A stretch of DNA of 64,000 bases from an uncultured delta proteobacterium. Lineage in GTDB: Bacteria > Desulfobacterota > Desulfobulbia > Desulfobulbales > Desulfocapsaceae. This document shows, one piece after another, positions 53,780 to 63,279 of the stretch (its first letter is position 1; each line of letters opens with the position of its first letter). Location of the stretch: NCBI GenBank assembly GCA_903901335.1, contig CAIUQR010000149.1, positions 20,152 to 84,151 of the forward strand, read 5' to 3'. Position numbers and translations under genes: made by a program. The notes below the pieces were generated by a model. That model was given only the letters and a program-made list of their open reading frames with translations. It was not told the origin of the DNA and searched no databases.

Positions 53780-55693
53780 TCAGTTTCGGGAAAGTGACTG
53801 TTTGATAGCACTGCTTAACTTTGAAAGGGTTACCGGCTTTTCCAGAAAATGCGAAATCCCCAGGTTTTTGGCTTTCTGCACGTCCTCATTCCTGGAATAA
53901 CCACTGATAATGATGGCCTTCTGGCCGGGCTGAACCTGCAAAATCCGCTCGTATGTCTCACGCCCATTGAGGCCATCACCCATAATCATATCGAGCAGGA
54001 TGAGGTCCACGGGCTGGCCTTTTAAGAAGGCGATCCCCTCCTCACCACTTGTGGCCGAATATGTCTTATACCCCAGGCTGCCGATTAATTTACCCATAAT
54101 TTCATTCTGTTCCGGCTCGTCGTCAATGAGCAGGATCGACTCCCCATGCCCCTGCAGCGAGCGCTTGGCGCCGACCTGCTCCAGAGAACACGTCTTTTCA
54201 AGCGTTGCCGGCAGATAAATCTCAAAGATCGCTCCAGGCCTGTTGTCCTTCACCTCGATCCAGCCATTATGCTCCTGGACGGCATTCCAGACAATCGACA
54301 GGCCAAGACCGGTACCGCTTTTCCCCATTATCTTGGTAGTATAGAATGGTTCGAAGATATGGTCTACGTCCTTCGGTGCTATCCCCGGCCCATTGTCGGC
54401 AACGGATATTTTGACGCAGTCTCCGGTATACGCTGCAGTATGATCCAATGATGCGGGATGCGGTAATCTGCAGTTTTGGGTGCTTAGACGAATCAAACCA
54501 TTCCCCTGAACCGCTTCAAGGGCATTGCCGATCAGATTCAGAAGTATTTTGTGCATATGCTGGTGCGAACAAGAGATATTATGCAGGTTATACTGAAGAT
54601 CGGTCTGCAGTGTGACTCCGGGATAGTGCCCCATCCGCTCACTGTGTTCAATCGAGCTAAGGTGGCTGGAAATTATATCATTGATATTTTCAACTGTTGC
54701 CAGTGAGGACCCGCCTCGGGCAAGCACTACCAGATCGGCAACAACGGCTGCAGCCCTCTTCCCTGCTTCCTGAATTTTCTGGATCTTTGCATAAAATTTA
54801 TCCGATTCGTTCATCTGTGACAGAAGCAGGTCAGGATAACTGACGACGCCAGAAAGGATATTATTAAGATCATGGGCGACCGAGCCGGCCATCTGCCCTA
54901 ATGCTTTAAGACTGTTGGCTTTTACCAGTTTTTTATGCAGAGCCAGTTTCTCTTCCTCCGCCCTGACCCTGTCGGACAGATCCCTGAGGGCACAGACGCG
55001 GGCAGGCCTTCCCAGATAGTTGATCGATCGGGAATTGGTTTCAAGAGGAAACTCGGTCCCGTCTTTTTTTACTCCGGTAATTTCAAAGCTGCCGAAAAAC
55101 GAACATTCGATATGCTGATTGACAATCTTCATGGATGCAGGAGCGAGTATCTTCTCAAGAAATCGAATTCGTTCAAGTTCGTTCTCTGCATAGCCGAACA
55201 TAGCGTAAAACTGTCTGTTGGCCTCGACAAGATTTCCGTTTTCATGGATCACAATTCCTTCCCAGGCAGCCTCGGCAAGCGCCTGGAACCGTTTTTCACT
55301 TCCCTCCAATTCACAGGTGAGCTTATGGTGCTGGAGGGCCTTCCCGATCGTTTTTATGAGCAGTTCATGGCTGATCGGTTTGTTCAGAAAATCATAGGCC
55401 CCCTGTTTCATCGCCTGCACCGCCGTTTCAACCGCGCTGACGCCCGTCAACATGATGACAGTGGTATTCCTGCAGGAGGTCTTGATAAATTCCAGAATAT
55501 CACATCCGGACATGTCCGGCAGCTGTACATCGAGCAGCACTAAATCAAAGTTTTTTTCCTTCAGGATCCTGATTGCCTCAGTGCCGCTGAATGCCTCTGC
55601 GCACTCATACTCATAATGTTTGAGAATAGTGTGCAGGCTTTTGACAAACCGTTCTTCGTCATCCACCAGAAGAATATTCGGCATGAGGTTCAT
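53780..55693 (-). CDS. Hybrid kinase: receiver, PAS, histidine kinase, receiver
   Basis: The 637-residue soluble protein has an N-terminal receiver (ILLVDDEERFVK, LVLLDVQLPDMSG), a PAS domain (GIVIHENGNLVEANRQFYAM), HisKA (MAGSVAHDLNNILSG), HATPase ([18 protein letters not shown]) and a C-terminal receiver (ILLIDDEPEQNEI, LILLDMIMGDGLNG). The start has GGAGAAAG upstream. It lies 12 bases after the HDOD-GAF-kinase gene and is co-transcribed with it, so the two probably form one relay. It has no membrane segment. The signal and output are unknown. Confidence 0.93.
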   Translation of the reverse strand: MNLMPNILLVDDEERFVKSLHTILKHYEYECAEAFSGTEAIRILKEKNFDLVLLDVQLPDMSGCDILEFIKTSCRNTTVIMLTGVSAVETAVQAMKQGAYDFLNKPISHELLIKTIGKALQHHKLTCELEGSEKRFQALAEAAWEGIVIHENGNLVEANRQFYAMFGYAENELERIRFLEKILAPASMKIVNQHIECSFFGSFEITGVKKDGTEFPLETNSRSINYLGRPARVCALRDLSDRVRAEEEKLALHKKLVKANSLKALGQMAGSVAHDLNNILSGVVSYPDLLLSQMNESDKFYAKIQKIQEAGKRAAAVVADLVVLARGGSSLATVENINDIISSHLSSIEHSERMGHYPGVTLQTDLQYNLHNISCSHQHMHKILLNLIGNALEAVQGNGLIRLSTQNCRLPHPASLDHTAAYTGDCVKISVADNGPGIAPKDVDHIFEPFYTTKIMGKSGTGLGLSIVWNAVQEHNGWIEVKDNRPGAIFEIYLPATLEKTCSLEQVGAKRSLQGHGESILLIDDEPEQNEIMGKLIGSLGYKTYSATSGEEGIAFLKGQPVDLILLDMIMGDGLNGRETYERILQVQPGQKAIIISGYSRNEDVQKAKNLGISHFLEKPVTLSKLSSAIKQSLSRN

Positions 55694-55705
55694 GGTCTTT
55701 CTCCG

Positions 55706-57940
55706 CTAACTGAATTCTTTTTTTTCCAGGGGAAGATAGATAGAAAAACTCGTTCCCTCAGAAGGAATGCTTGCACATGAAATGGAGCCCCCAAGATCTT
55801 TGACGGTTTTGTGAACTATCGACAGGCCAAGACCGGAATGGCCATTTTTCTTTGTCGTCACAAACGGTTTATAAAGACTTTTCATGATCATTTCAGGTAA
55901 GCCCGGTCCCGTATCTTCGACCACTATCTCAATCCCATCTCCCTGTGGAACGTCACTTCCATGTGATTTTTTTGAAAATATCGCTGTCCTGACGACAACA
56001 CGGCCACCATGGTCCATGGCCTCGGATGCATTCTTCAGCAGGTTGAGCAGGATCTGCTTGAGAGCATCCCGGGATGTCGAAATTTGCGGCAGCATCGCCT
56101 CAGGCCGGAAGGTGATTTCCGTTCCCGAGGCAGTAAAAAGTGAGGTTTTAACAATATGGATGATATCCTCGATAACTCCATTGACATCCGTCAGCTCGAA
56201 CCTGGCAAGAGCAGCCTGGGAAAACATGGCCATTTGATTCACCATGGAGGAGATCCGGTGAATTTCCTCCCCTATTATTCTCAGCTCTTCCTGGATCTCG
56301 TTTTCTTTGGAAAGCTTCAGGCTCATTGTCGTAAGACAATTGGTGATGATACCGAGAGGATTATTGATCTCATGGGCAAATTTTCGTGCCGTCATCGATA
56401 CTGCAGCCATCCTTTCCGCCTCGATTTCCTCCGCTTTCCTGGCTTTCATTTTTTCCAGAAACAGACAGAGACCAACCTGGTGCGTTATCATCCGGATGAG
56501 CTTCCTGTCGTTTTCTGTAAGCGTTTTCACGGCTTCGGGAAGACCGAGAAGAATGACCCCCTGGGGCTTTTTATCAGCAATAATCGGCGCAAAAAGAACC
56601 GTTGTGCACCTGAATGCCGCCAGCACCTGCGCATCGGCGAGATTATCCTGTTTGATTCCGGCAGTCAGATAAATCGAAGAGGAGTCAAGGAAGGCTTTTA
56701 CTATCAGGCTCGTACTCCCCTGCACCGACAGGGTGAGCCCCAGGCTCAAATGCTGCAGATTATTTGAAGCGGAGGTGCGCCCTTTGAGCAGAACGCCATC
56801 CTTGTCCGGCAAGAAAAAAAGTACCTTTCTGATATCAAACAGAATACTCATCGCCTGCTCAAAAACAGTGATGATAGCCTCACTGTCACCTGCCTGAACA
56901 AGATTCTCGAGAAACCCCGACAACAGACTGATGCTTTTTATCCGTGCAGTAAGGGCGGCCTCGCCCTCTGTATCATCACAATCCGGATCTGCTGATGTCT
57001 TCATGCCGTCCGGGATGGCCCCTGCGGCAGATTTCGTCTCCCCTCCCGCCTGCAAGACGGTCTTCTGCAGACCCTTTTCGATGGTGAACGGCGGCTTGAC
57101 ATTGATGTTCAGATCTTCGGCAATCTGCAACACTTCCTCGGTTGCCCCCTCAACGATGCCCGTAAGATCGGCGCCGTCCAGACCAAGCAACAGGTCCCCA
57201 GCCTCACAATTACGCTCATGGTTCTGATTATTCTCTCGCAAGAGGCTGGAAATATATATGATCTTGACTAGTGGGAAGGCGTCTTTGATCTGCTCCAGCG
57301 GTCCATGATGATAGCGGATAGCATCCGCCATCAAGGAATTCAGTTTCCAGTTATTGATCAGCCATGAACCGGCTTCACAATGGGTTATCCCAATCAACTG
57401 TGTTTCCGCCCACAACTCATTCTGCATGTCCTCTGATTCGAGAAGAAACCACTCATGCTCTTTCGGAAAAGTTGACACCAGAACAAGCCTGCCGATATCA
57501 TGAAGCAGTCCCGACAGGTATGCCTCGTCCAGACTGCCGAATCCCGTTTTCTTGGCTATACGCTTGGCAAGTGTGGCACACATAAGTGAATGCCACCAGA
57601 AGGTACCGATATTGAACTGTTTGACGGCCCGGAAGTGTTTTCGCGCAAATACCTGGTGAATTGAGGTTGTTATGGCAATGCTTTTTATGCTGTTGGCCCC
57701 GAGATAAACGACAGCCTGCTCTACACTTGTGAAGGTACTGCGAAGACCATAGTACGAGGAATTGACAAGTTGCAAAACCCTGAAACTGAGGGCAGGGTCC
57801 TTGCTTATGATAGTGGCTATCTCTGATAAGGGTGTGGCATCATTGTCACATGCTTCGAGCAGCTTGAGAAGAATCTCAGGAAGCGTTGGCAGGTTACCGG
57901 ATTTTTCGATTTGTCTGTAGACGTTTTCCTTGCTGATCAT
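55706..57940 (-). CDS. HDOD-GAF-histidine kinase fusion
   Basis: The 744-residue protein begins with a complete HDOD domain (about 1-230; LPTLPEILLKLLEACDND, SSYYGLRSTFTSVEQAVVYLG, LSGLLHDIGRLVL), followed by a linker, a GAF-like domain (about 350-500), a HisKA box AVSMTARKFAHEINNPLGI and an HATPase domain (EDTGPGLP, GHSGLGLSIVHK). A regulator HDOD domain directly fused to a kinase explains the adjacency of separate HDOD and kinase genes at the left end of the window. It is the first gene of a two-gene operon with the hybrid kinase that follows. Confidence 0.92.
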   Translation of the reverse strand: MISKENVYRQIEKSGNLPTLPEILLKLLEACDNDATPLSEIATIISKDPALSFRVLQLVNSSYYGLRSTFTSVEQAVVYLGANSIKSIAITTSIHQVFARKHFRAVKQFNIGTFWWHSLMCATLAKRIAKKTGFGSLDEAYLSGLLHDIGRLVLVSTFPKEHEWFLLESEDMQNELWAETQLIGITHCEAGSWLINNWKLNSLMADAIRYHHGPLEQIKDAFPLVKIIYISSLLRENNQNHERNCEAGDLLLGLDGADLTGIVEGATEEVLQIAEDLNINVKPPFTIEKGLQKTVLQAGGETKSAAGAIPDGMKTSADPDCDDTEGEAALTARIKSISLLSGFLENLVQAGDSEAIITVFEQAMSILFDIRKVLFFLPDKDGVLLKGRTSASNNLQHLSLGLTLSVQGSTSLIVKAFLDSSSIYLTAGIKQDNLADAQVLAAFRCTTVLFAPIIADKKPQGVILLGLPEAVKTLTENDRKLIRMITHQVGLCLFLEKMKARKAEEIEAERMAAVSMTARKFAHEINNPLGIITNCLTTMSLKLSKENEIQEELRIIGEEIHRISSMVNQMAMFSQAALARFELTDVNGVIEDIIHIVKTSLFTASGTEITFRPEAMLPQISTSRDALKQILLNLLKNASEAMDHGGRVVVRTAIFSKKSHGSDVPQGDGIEIVVEDTGPGLPEMIMKSLYKPFVTTKKNGHSGLGLSIVHKTVKDLGGSISCASIPSEGTSFSIYLPLEKKEFS

Positions 57941-58455
57941 TTACCCTGACCTGGTATGGCTTGTGTTAAAAGAGGAGCATTATAAACAAATGAATTCACC
58001 AGACTCATACCATCACATCTTTTCTGAATCTCTCACGCCTTTAGTATCGGGCCCCAACCACCCTCTCCTTTTTACTCTTAATTTCAGATTTTACAACCAC
58101 TTTTATCCTGACTTATTTTCACCTCCAAGCAAGACCAACTGCCTGTTTATATTTAGTAATACATGGTTTATAAAGGGTTGGGGTGTTCTGAAAAATAATC
58201 TTCTTGTCAAATTGTCTCTATTTTAACTGCTGAACACGTAAGAATCAAAATGTTGCAATGCCTTTCGTTATTTCAAAAGCATACTTTACGTTAGGCATCA
58301 GCCGACCCGGAACAAGCAGCACGTCATCAATTCGGGCTCAATCGGCTGGTGCCGCACCTGGAGTTATGAGATAGACACAGGAAGCCAGAAATCGGAATCC
58401 AAAATCAAGAATTGTTTGTTAGGTGTATTTCTGCATTCTCAGAGAAGAGGCCGGC
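57941..58455. other. Intergenic region with attC-like core sites and a long inverted repeat
   Basis: No gene is recognised here. GTTAGGC (58290-58296) and GTTAGGT (58418-58424) fit the GTTRRRY core of integron attC sites. GGCATCAGCCGA (58294-58305) pairs with TCGGCTGGTGCC (58342-58353) with one T-G pair, and CCCG/CGGG adds an inner step with unpaired bases on one side, as attC hairpins do. No integron integrase is present, and the second half-sites are poor, so this may be a cassette remnant or an unrelated hairpin. Confidence 0.35.
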
Positions 58456-59406
58456 TCAAAAGTGTCGGAGGCTCCCCATCTCTGAAAAACAGAAAACCTT
58501 GTTTTTCCCAAGGCGTTTGGTCTCAAACAAAGCATGGTCCGCGTTGCCCAGCAGTTCGGTCAGAGAACCGGCATCATCAGGGAAGGTAGCAACACCACAG
58601 CTCACGGTTATACGGATGGCAAGTTCGCAGAAGGAGAGGAAACTGGCCTGTTCGATTGCCCGCCGGATCCGCTCGGCAACCGCGGCCCCCTCTTTGCGGC
58701 CGTGACCGGCAAGGACGAGCACAAATTCATCTCCCCCATAACTGACCCCGTAACAGCCCTCCGGCAACAACGGCATGATGATTTCAGCCAGTTCGGCAAT
58801 GGTGTTGCTGCCGTTCAGGTGCCCGTAGGTATCAACAACATATTTAAAATTGTCGATATCGATAAAGATCACTGAAAGGGGGAGGTTTTGCTGCTTTTCC
58901 AACTGTTCCTGCAGGGTCTGGTAAAGGTAGCGGGTATTATAAAAACCGGTGAGATCGTCCAGGATAGACAGGTCGCGGAAACGGATTACGCTTGCCAGCA
59001 AATCCTGCTGCGCTTCGCGCAGTGTCAAGTGCGTCTGCACCCGGGCCAGCAGCTCCGCGTGGGTGAACGGCTTGATGATATAATCCTGGCCGCCTGCAGC
59101 AAATCCGTCTATGATGTACTCTTTCTCGGCGAGTGAGGTGACGAAAAGAACAGGGATATCAGCAGCATGAGGGTTCTGTTTTATCGCCCGGCAGACAGCA
59201 AAACCTGACCTGCCGGGCATGTCGACATCCAGAAGGACAAGGTCCGGCTTGATAGCAGCAAGGGTCTCCAGTGCCTCTTCGCCGCTGCCGGCTTTCATCA
59301 CCCGGTAACCTGCACGTGTCAACAGTCGCTCCAGGAGCTTGACGATCACAGGGTTATCATCAACAACCAGGATGGACCGGATTGGCTTCTGCGTATCTCT
59401 CTCCAT
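58456..59406 (-). CDS. Receiver-GGDEF response regulator (diguanylate cyclase)
   Basis: The 316-residue protein has a receiver (ILVVDDNPVIVKLLER, LVLLDVDMPGRSG, IIKPFT) followed by a GGDEF domain (LSVIFIDIDNFKYVVDTYGH, GVSYGGDEFVLVLAG). The active-site GGDEF is intact and the metal ligands are present, so cyclic-di-GMP synthesis is expected on phosphorylation. No RxxD inhibitory site precedes GGDEF. ATG 59406 is chosen; the longer N-terminal extension to 59442 is hydrophobic and not typical of the family. A PilZ-containing protein at 62448 could be a receptor for the product. Confidence 0.93.
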   Translation of the reverse strand: MERDTQKPIRSILVVDDNPVIVKLLERLLTRAGYRVMKAGSGEEALETLAAIKPDLVLLDVDMPGRSGFAVCRAIKQNPHAADIPVLFVTSLAEKEYIIDGFAAGGQDYIIKPFTHAELLARVQTHLTLREAQQDLLASVIRFRDLSILDDLTGFYNTRYLYQTLQEQLEKQQNLPLSVIFIDIDNFKYVVDTYGHLNGSNTIAELAEIIMPLLPEGCYGVSYGGDEFVLVLAGHGRKEGAAVAERIRRAIEQASFLSFCELAIRITVSCGVATFPDDAGSLTELLGNADHALFETKRLGKNKVFCFSEMGSLRHF

Positions 59407-59648
59407 AGTAAACACGATGAAGGAAATCGGGAAAAAAGTCAAGTTTTCACAAGAGAAGCTGGCGCCGGTGATGTTCGTTCACACCAGTTTTGCACAATAG
59501 TGAAATGAGTTATTGACGGCAGAGTCAATCAAACCATATATTGAATAGACGCATGTTGAGCAATTGCGATGGCGACACCTGCCCCAAACCTGATATCCGG
59601 GCGGTGTCACTGCGAGTTCAAAATCTGTAATAAAGGGGGGATTGAATA

Positions 59649-60293
59649 ATGGTTTACAATACAAAACAAAGAGTAACAGCAGCAACTCTTGGCCTGGGTA
59701 TACTTTTAGGATCATATGCCTTTGCGCCACAAGCTCAGGCAGATTCTGAAACGGACTACAGACTGGGAGCTATGATCAGTATTCCTTTCAGTCTTAAAGT
59801 AACCAGCTTTTTTGATTGGCAGAATATACGACTTGGTCTTGTTGGTCAGGTTGCATCCGTTGAAGAAACGAAGAGAACCTTCGAGAGAGATTATCATAGG
59901 GTATACCTGGACGGTGCCTTACAGTCAACAACTCTTACAGGCAGTCATCAGGTATCTTCATCCGGAAGCGACTTTGTTGTTGGAGGACAACTTGAAGTGT
60001 ACTTCACTCCCTTTGCCGACAAAATTGAATATGGGGCGGCTGCAGGCCCTGTCATTGGGAGCAGAGAAGTTCAATTTGCCGGGTTATTGGGCTACAACAA
60101 CAAAACAGGTCTTTTCGGAGATACAGGGGTGATGTTTCCCTATTCAAAGGTTGGCTTAAGAATGGACAGAGGAGGTTTCACTCCGTATGCGGCAGCCACG
60201 ACACTGAGTGCATTCGAAGAGAAAAAAATAACGTTAGTTCGTGACGTTTACACCGACACGTTTAATGTTACTCCTGTAGGTCTTCCAAACTAA
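59649..60293 (+). CDS. Secreted protein of unknown function
   Basis: The 214-residue protein has a Sec signal peptide (ATLGLGILLGSYAFAPQAQA, cleaved after QAQA). The mature part alternates polar and hydrophobic residues (GALQSTTLTGSHQVSSSGSD, FVVGGQLEVYFTPFADK), which fits a beta-barrel or beta-rich outer-membrane protein. A purine-rich GGGGGGA precedes the ATG. It is not assigned to a family. It is a single gene ended by the terminator at 60506. Confidence 0.75.
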   Translation: MVYNTKQRVTAATLGLGILLGSYAFAPQAQADSETDYRLGAMISIPFSLKVTSFFDWQNIRLGLVGQVASVEETKRTFERDYHRVYLDGALQSTTLTGSHQVSSSGSDFVVGGQLEVYFTPFADKIEYGAAAGPVIGSREVQFAGLLGYNNKTGLFGDTGVMFPYSKVGLRMDRGGFTPYAAATTLSAFEEKKITLVRDVYTDTFNVTPVGLPN

Positions 60294-60505
60294 ATAAATA
60301 CAAATTGATCCTGTGAGTCAAAGCAGAAAACCACTTCGCTAAAGCTGCACATCCAAATCCAATCGCAGTTGGAGAGTAATCGGGCTCTCCAATATGAACC
60401 TTGCGACCCAGCAGGCTTTAATGCCGCAAGTGTTCCTTCACCAGCAACGTAAAAATTGAGATTGGCTCAGGTCTATGAAGCGGACCAGATTATAAAGAGC
60501 TATAG

Positions 60506-60540
60506 GGCCGGTACGGTTAAAACTGTACCGGCCTTTTTTT
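60506..60540 (+). terminator. Strong rho-independent terminator
   Basis: GGCCGGTAC (60506-60514) pairs with GTACCGGCC (60525-60533), extended inward by three more pairs to a TAAA loop, and is followed by seven T residues. It lies 213 bases after the secreted-protein gene. Confidence 0.85.
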
Positions 60541-60662
60541 GTCCTGAGACGTCTTGAGACAACAGGAAACACGCGAGGATATTTTCCTCAAACAAGGACT
60601 AATATTCCTGATAACAGCACAAGTAATAAATATTCTCTAATAAATTATTTAATTCCTTATTT

Positions 60663-60692
60663 TTGGACTTTTTTTCCGGAATATCGTATTAT
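60663..60692 (+). promoter_or_regulatory. Possible promoter of the PEP-CTERM gene
   Basis: TTGGAC (60663-60668) and TATTAT (60687-60692) are 18 bases apart. The leader to the ATG would be about 112 bases. Confidence 0.35.
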
Positions 60693-60811
60693 AGGCACAA
60701 TAAGAGATATTCACACTACTGCAATCAGGATATCTTCTTAAGATTTCAACCATTTAATTCAAGAAAGAGCAACAAGGTTTACTAAAAAATACAATGAGAA
60801 GGGTAATTCAC

Positions 60812-61357
60812 ATGATGAAGAAAAAATATATGGCAGGAACAACCATTGGATTAATGATGACTGGAATATCGGTGTGTTCACAGGCAATGGAGTTTGATTT
60901 TAACTATTCCGGTGCCAATATCTCCGGAACCGGAATAATTGAGACTATTGACAATGGTAACGGGACGTTTACAGCTATTTCCGGTGTAAGTACCGCAATC
61001 TCTTATGGGACAAATTATGGGACATTTTATTTGGTGATTAATGCTAACGCTCCAAATTATGCCTACAGCCCATCAGGAATGTTCATCTATGACAACATTG
61101 TGAGTCCCAACTCTCAGAACCCCCTCCTGAATATTTATGGTCTGCTCTTTACCAATGGAAAAGAAGAGCTCAATATCTGGGGAAAAGGTGAAGGTAGCCC
61201 TTATTCTGCATGGCTTTGGCAGCCAGGATCCGGATATATTTCCCAAAACGACGATGTTACATTCAACGCCAATGCAGTTCCGGAACCGCCAACAATGCTT
61301 CTTTTAGGCGCCGGATTATTAGGCCTTGCGGGATTGGTATCTAAAAAGAAAGCCTAG
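60812..61357 (+). CDS. PEP-CTERM sorting-signal protein
   Basis: The 181-residue protein starts with a signal peptide (TTIGLMMTGISVCSQAM) and ends with a PEP-CTERM tail: VPEPPTMLLLGAGLLG followed by a basic end SKKKA. Such tails are recognised by an exosortase that cleaves and attaches the protein during export with exopolysaccharide. No exosortase is encoded in the window, but the FemAB-like protein at 22646 is of the type linked to this system. The body is Gly/Asn/Ser-rich and beta-like with no known domain. The start at 60812 has GAAGG upstream; ATG 60794 is an alternative. Confidence 0.9.
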   Translation: MMKKKYMAGTTIGLMMTGISVCSQAMEFDFNYSGANISGTGIIETIDNGNGTFTAISGVSTAISYGTNYGTFYLVINANAPNYAYSPSGMFIYDNIVSPNSQNPLLNIYGLLFTNGKEELNIWGKGEGSPYSAWLWQPGSGYISQNDDVTFNANAVPEPPTMLLLGAGLLGLAGLVSKKKA

Positions 61358-61454
61358 TACAGTATTAAGCATGATACTTCGCACCTTACGTAATGTTGTT
61401 ACTGTATCGGCCTTTTTTGTCCTGAGAAAATGAAAATGCGGTACAAATCCAGCT

Positions 61455-61493
61455 TAAAAAGAAAAAGGGGTTAAGCCATTTCGACTTAACCCC
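61455..61493 (-). terminator. Strong terminator on the reverse strand
   Basis: GGGGTTAAG pairs perfectly with CTTAACCCC (61467-61475 and 61485-61493) and on the reverse strand is followed by TTTTTCTTTTT. It lies 12 bases downstream of the tRNA-Arg fragment and probably was the terminator of the original tRNA gene. Confidence 0.7.
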
Positions 61494-61504
61494 ATGATTT
61501 TACA

Positions 61505-61552
61505 GGTGCACCAGGAGGGATTCAAACCCCAGACCTACGGATTCGTAGTCCC
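61505..61552 (-). repeat. 3' fragment of a tRNA-Arg(ACG), probable attachment site
   Basis: On the reverse strand the sequence runs from the anticodon loop CTACGAA (anticodon ACG) through the anticodon 3' stem TCCGT, a T arm with GGTTTGAATCC, and the acceptor 3' strand TGGTGC with A73 and CC. The 5' half of the tRNA is missing. Integrative elements commonly insert at the anticodon or T loop of tRNA genes and leave such a fragment. Integrase remnants follow on the right, so this marks the left end of an element whose other end is beyond the window. Confidence 0.65.
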
Positions 61553-61739
61553 TTTATTTGCCTTTTCACACCCCCCGGAAAGCCTGGATTCTCTCCTTTT
61601 TATACCTTGCATTTACAGATAGATAACGAGTAATGTATTCAATACAGGATAATTTTGTTTCACCTTTTTTAACCCATCTAGGGCGGGACAGAAGCGGGAC
61701 AGAATTTAGACCTACGGATTGCCAATATCGGCCTAGGGA

Positions 61740-62293
61740 TTTCACACAAGAAAATCACTCTGTCTATATGGATCAAGTGCAACACCACCGGCATCAGATA
61801 CCGACTACACGCTACTCGAAAACATGGTGTGGGCTTCGACAAATATTTTACAATCAGATACAAGACCCAAGGCAAGGAGAAATCCGAGGGCCGGGATGGG
61901 CCAGCGAGGGTTGGTCGGAAAATAGAGAACTGCAATCAAATGCCGAACGGGAAGAGGCCGAACGCAACCAGCAGGAGAAGGCCCGATGCCGCACAAGGCG
62001 ACAATCTTGTGTTCCCTGGACGTGATGGTGTAAGGATAATTCAAATATCAGATAGTTTTGGACGAGCGGTAGATAAGCTGAAGCTGAACGAGGGAGTAAC
62101 AGATCGGCGGCAACGCCTGACATTCCATTTACTTCGTCACAGTTTTGCCAGTTGGCTCGCAATGGGCGGTGTCGATCTGTACCACGTCAAGGAATTGCTT
62201 GGGCATAGTGACCTGAAGCTCACAGAGCGGTACAGTCATCTGTCAGAATCGGTATTGAAGGCTGCAATAATGCGGATACAGAACGGACAATAA
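61740..62293 (+). pseudogene. Decayed tyrosine-type phage integrase
   Basis: Two pieces of one integrase are visible. The N-terminal arm-binding part reads SIWIKCNTTGIRY and KHGVGFDKYFTIRYKTQGK, then shifts frame to PGWASEGWSE near 61895. The C-terminal catalytic end (62080-62293) reads LTFHLLRHSFASWLAMGG, KELLGHSDLKLTERYSHL, with the Arg-His pair and the His before the tyrosine region. The central domain is deleted and the frame is broken at least twice, so it is inactive. It lies 190 bases from the tRNA fragment. Confidence 0.75.
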
Positions 62294-62447
62294 AACCCTA
62301 ACCATATAAACAACTATCACCGACACAATACCCGGTCCCCCCCTAAATAAATATGTTGGATTGCCACCTTAAATTTGAGTAACCTGTAGTAAGGCATAAT
62401 TACCTACCATCACTGACCCATATCAAAAGCCTGTCCGGAGGACATCC

Positions 62448-63242
62448 ATGCAATCAATAGCACCTTGGGACCCCAAGCTGAAGATCGGCAATGATACCAT
62501 TGATAATCAGCATAAAGTCCTATTCGACCTTATCAAAGATTTTAAAAACGCAGCGGGGGCAGAAGAATCTACAAGGATCAAGGATATTTTGCTTGGTGTC
62601 TTGCTCGACTACTTCTTTCAGCATTTCCGAACCGAGGAAGAATACTTTAACAAAAGTACCGATCACATGAGGCACTGTCTCGAACATTATGAGTTAATCA
62701 AAAATCTGAACACCTCCATAATCGATTCCAGGAACAACAGGACAAATGGAAATAGTATTTCTTCAGATTTTCTTGAAAACTGGATGATTGAACATATTGA
62801 GAATTTTGATCGGCCATTTTTTGGCACAGATTCAGCCAAGTCTGATTTGAAAAATTCATCTCAACAGGTTGATGAATTTTATTCCGATTCAAATAATAGA
62901 CGCCAGTATAAACGAATTCCCCATAATGAGGTCGTTAACGGGGAAATCAAAACTGATTGTTATAACGCCATGCATCTGAGAAGCGGGAAGGCAACCATCA
63001 TTAACATGAGTCCTGGTGGCCTCTTACTTTGTTGCGCATTTCGTCATAGAATCAACGACTTGTTGGTAGTCAGCTGCAGTATCGGCAGCAACTTCCAAAT
63101 GAAAGAAAAGGTAAGGGTAAAAACCGCAGACAATAATATGTATGGGGTTGAATTTATTTCACCATCACCAGAAACTATAAAATTTTTCACGACACTCTAT
63201 GGAGCTGTTCATCTGAATCGAACCAAATCGAAACGAACATAA
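62448..63242 (+). CDS. Bacteriohemerythrin-PilZ fusion protein
   Basis: The 264-residue protein has an N-terminal hemerythrin domain with all seven expected iron ligands: H22 (DNQHKVLF), H59 and E63 (HFRTEEEYF), H76 and H80 (RHCLEHYE), H116 and D121 (EHIENFD). A linker is followed by a PilZ domain (about 150-250) with NRRQYKRI and NMSPGGLLL, the two c-di-GMP-binding motifs, though the Asp of DxSxxG is replaced. It may link oxygen or NO sensing to cyclic-di-GMP output such as motility. It sits between two integrase remnants and could have arrived with the element. Confidence 0.87.
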   Translation: MQSIAPWDPKLKIGNDTIDNQHKVLFDLIKDFKNAAGAEESTRIKDILLGVLLDYFFQHFRTEEEYFNKSTDHMRHCLEHYELIKNLNTSIIDSRNNRTNGNSISSDFLENWMIEHIENFDRPFFGTDSAKSDLKNSSQQVDEFYSDSNNRRQYKRIPHNEVVNGEIKTDCYNAMHLRSGKATIINMSPGGLLLCCAFRHRINDLLVVSCSIGSNFQMKEKVRVKTADNNMYGVEFISPSPETIKFFTTLYGAVHLNRTKSKRT

Positions 63243-63279
63243 TTATGAAATCGAGTAAATTTTTACTGCAGGACATGGC

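Larger units (their letters stand above)
60294..60811. other. Intergenic region before the PEP-CTERM gene
   Basis: This gap holds the terminator at 60506-60540 and a possible promoter at 60663-60692. The remaining sequence is AT-rich in its second half. No gene and no known riboswitch pattern is seen. Confidence 0.5.

Noticed and set aside
60294..60505. Possible c-di-GMP riboswitch in the stretch before the terminator
   Set aside because: The conserved GEMM core bases and paired stems were not found.
61633..62025. Open frame across the integrase region as a novel gene
   Set aside because: It only reads the integrase in shifted frames; part of it (PGWASEGWSE) is the integrase itself.
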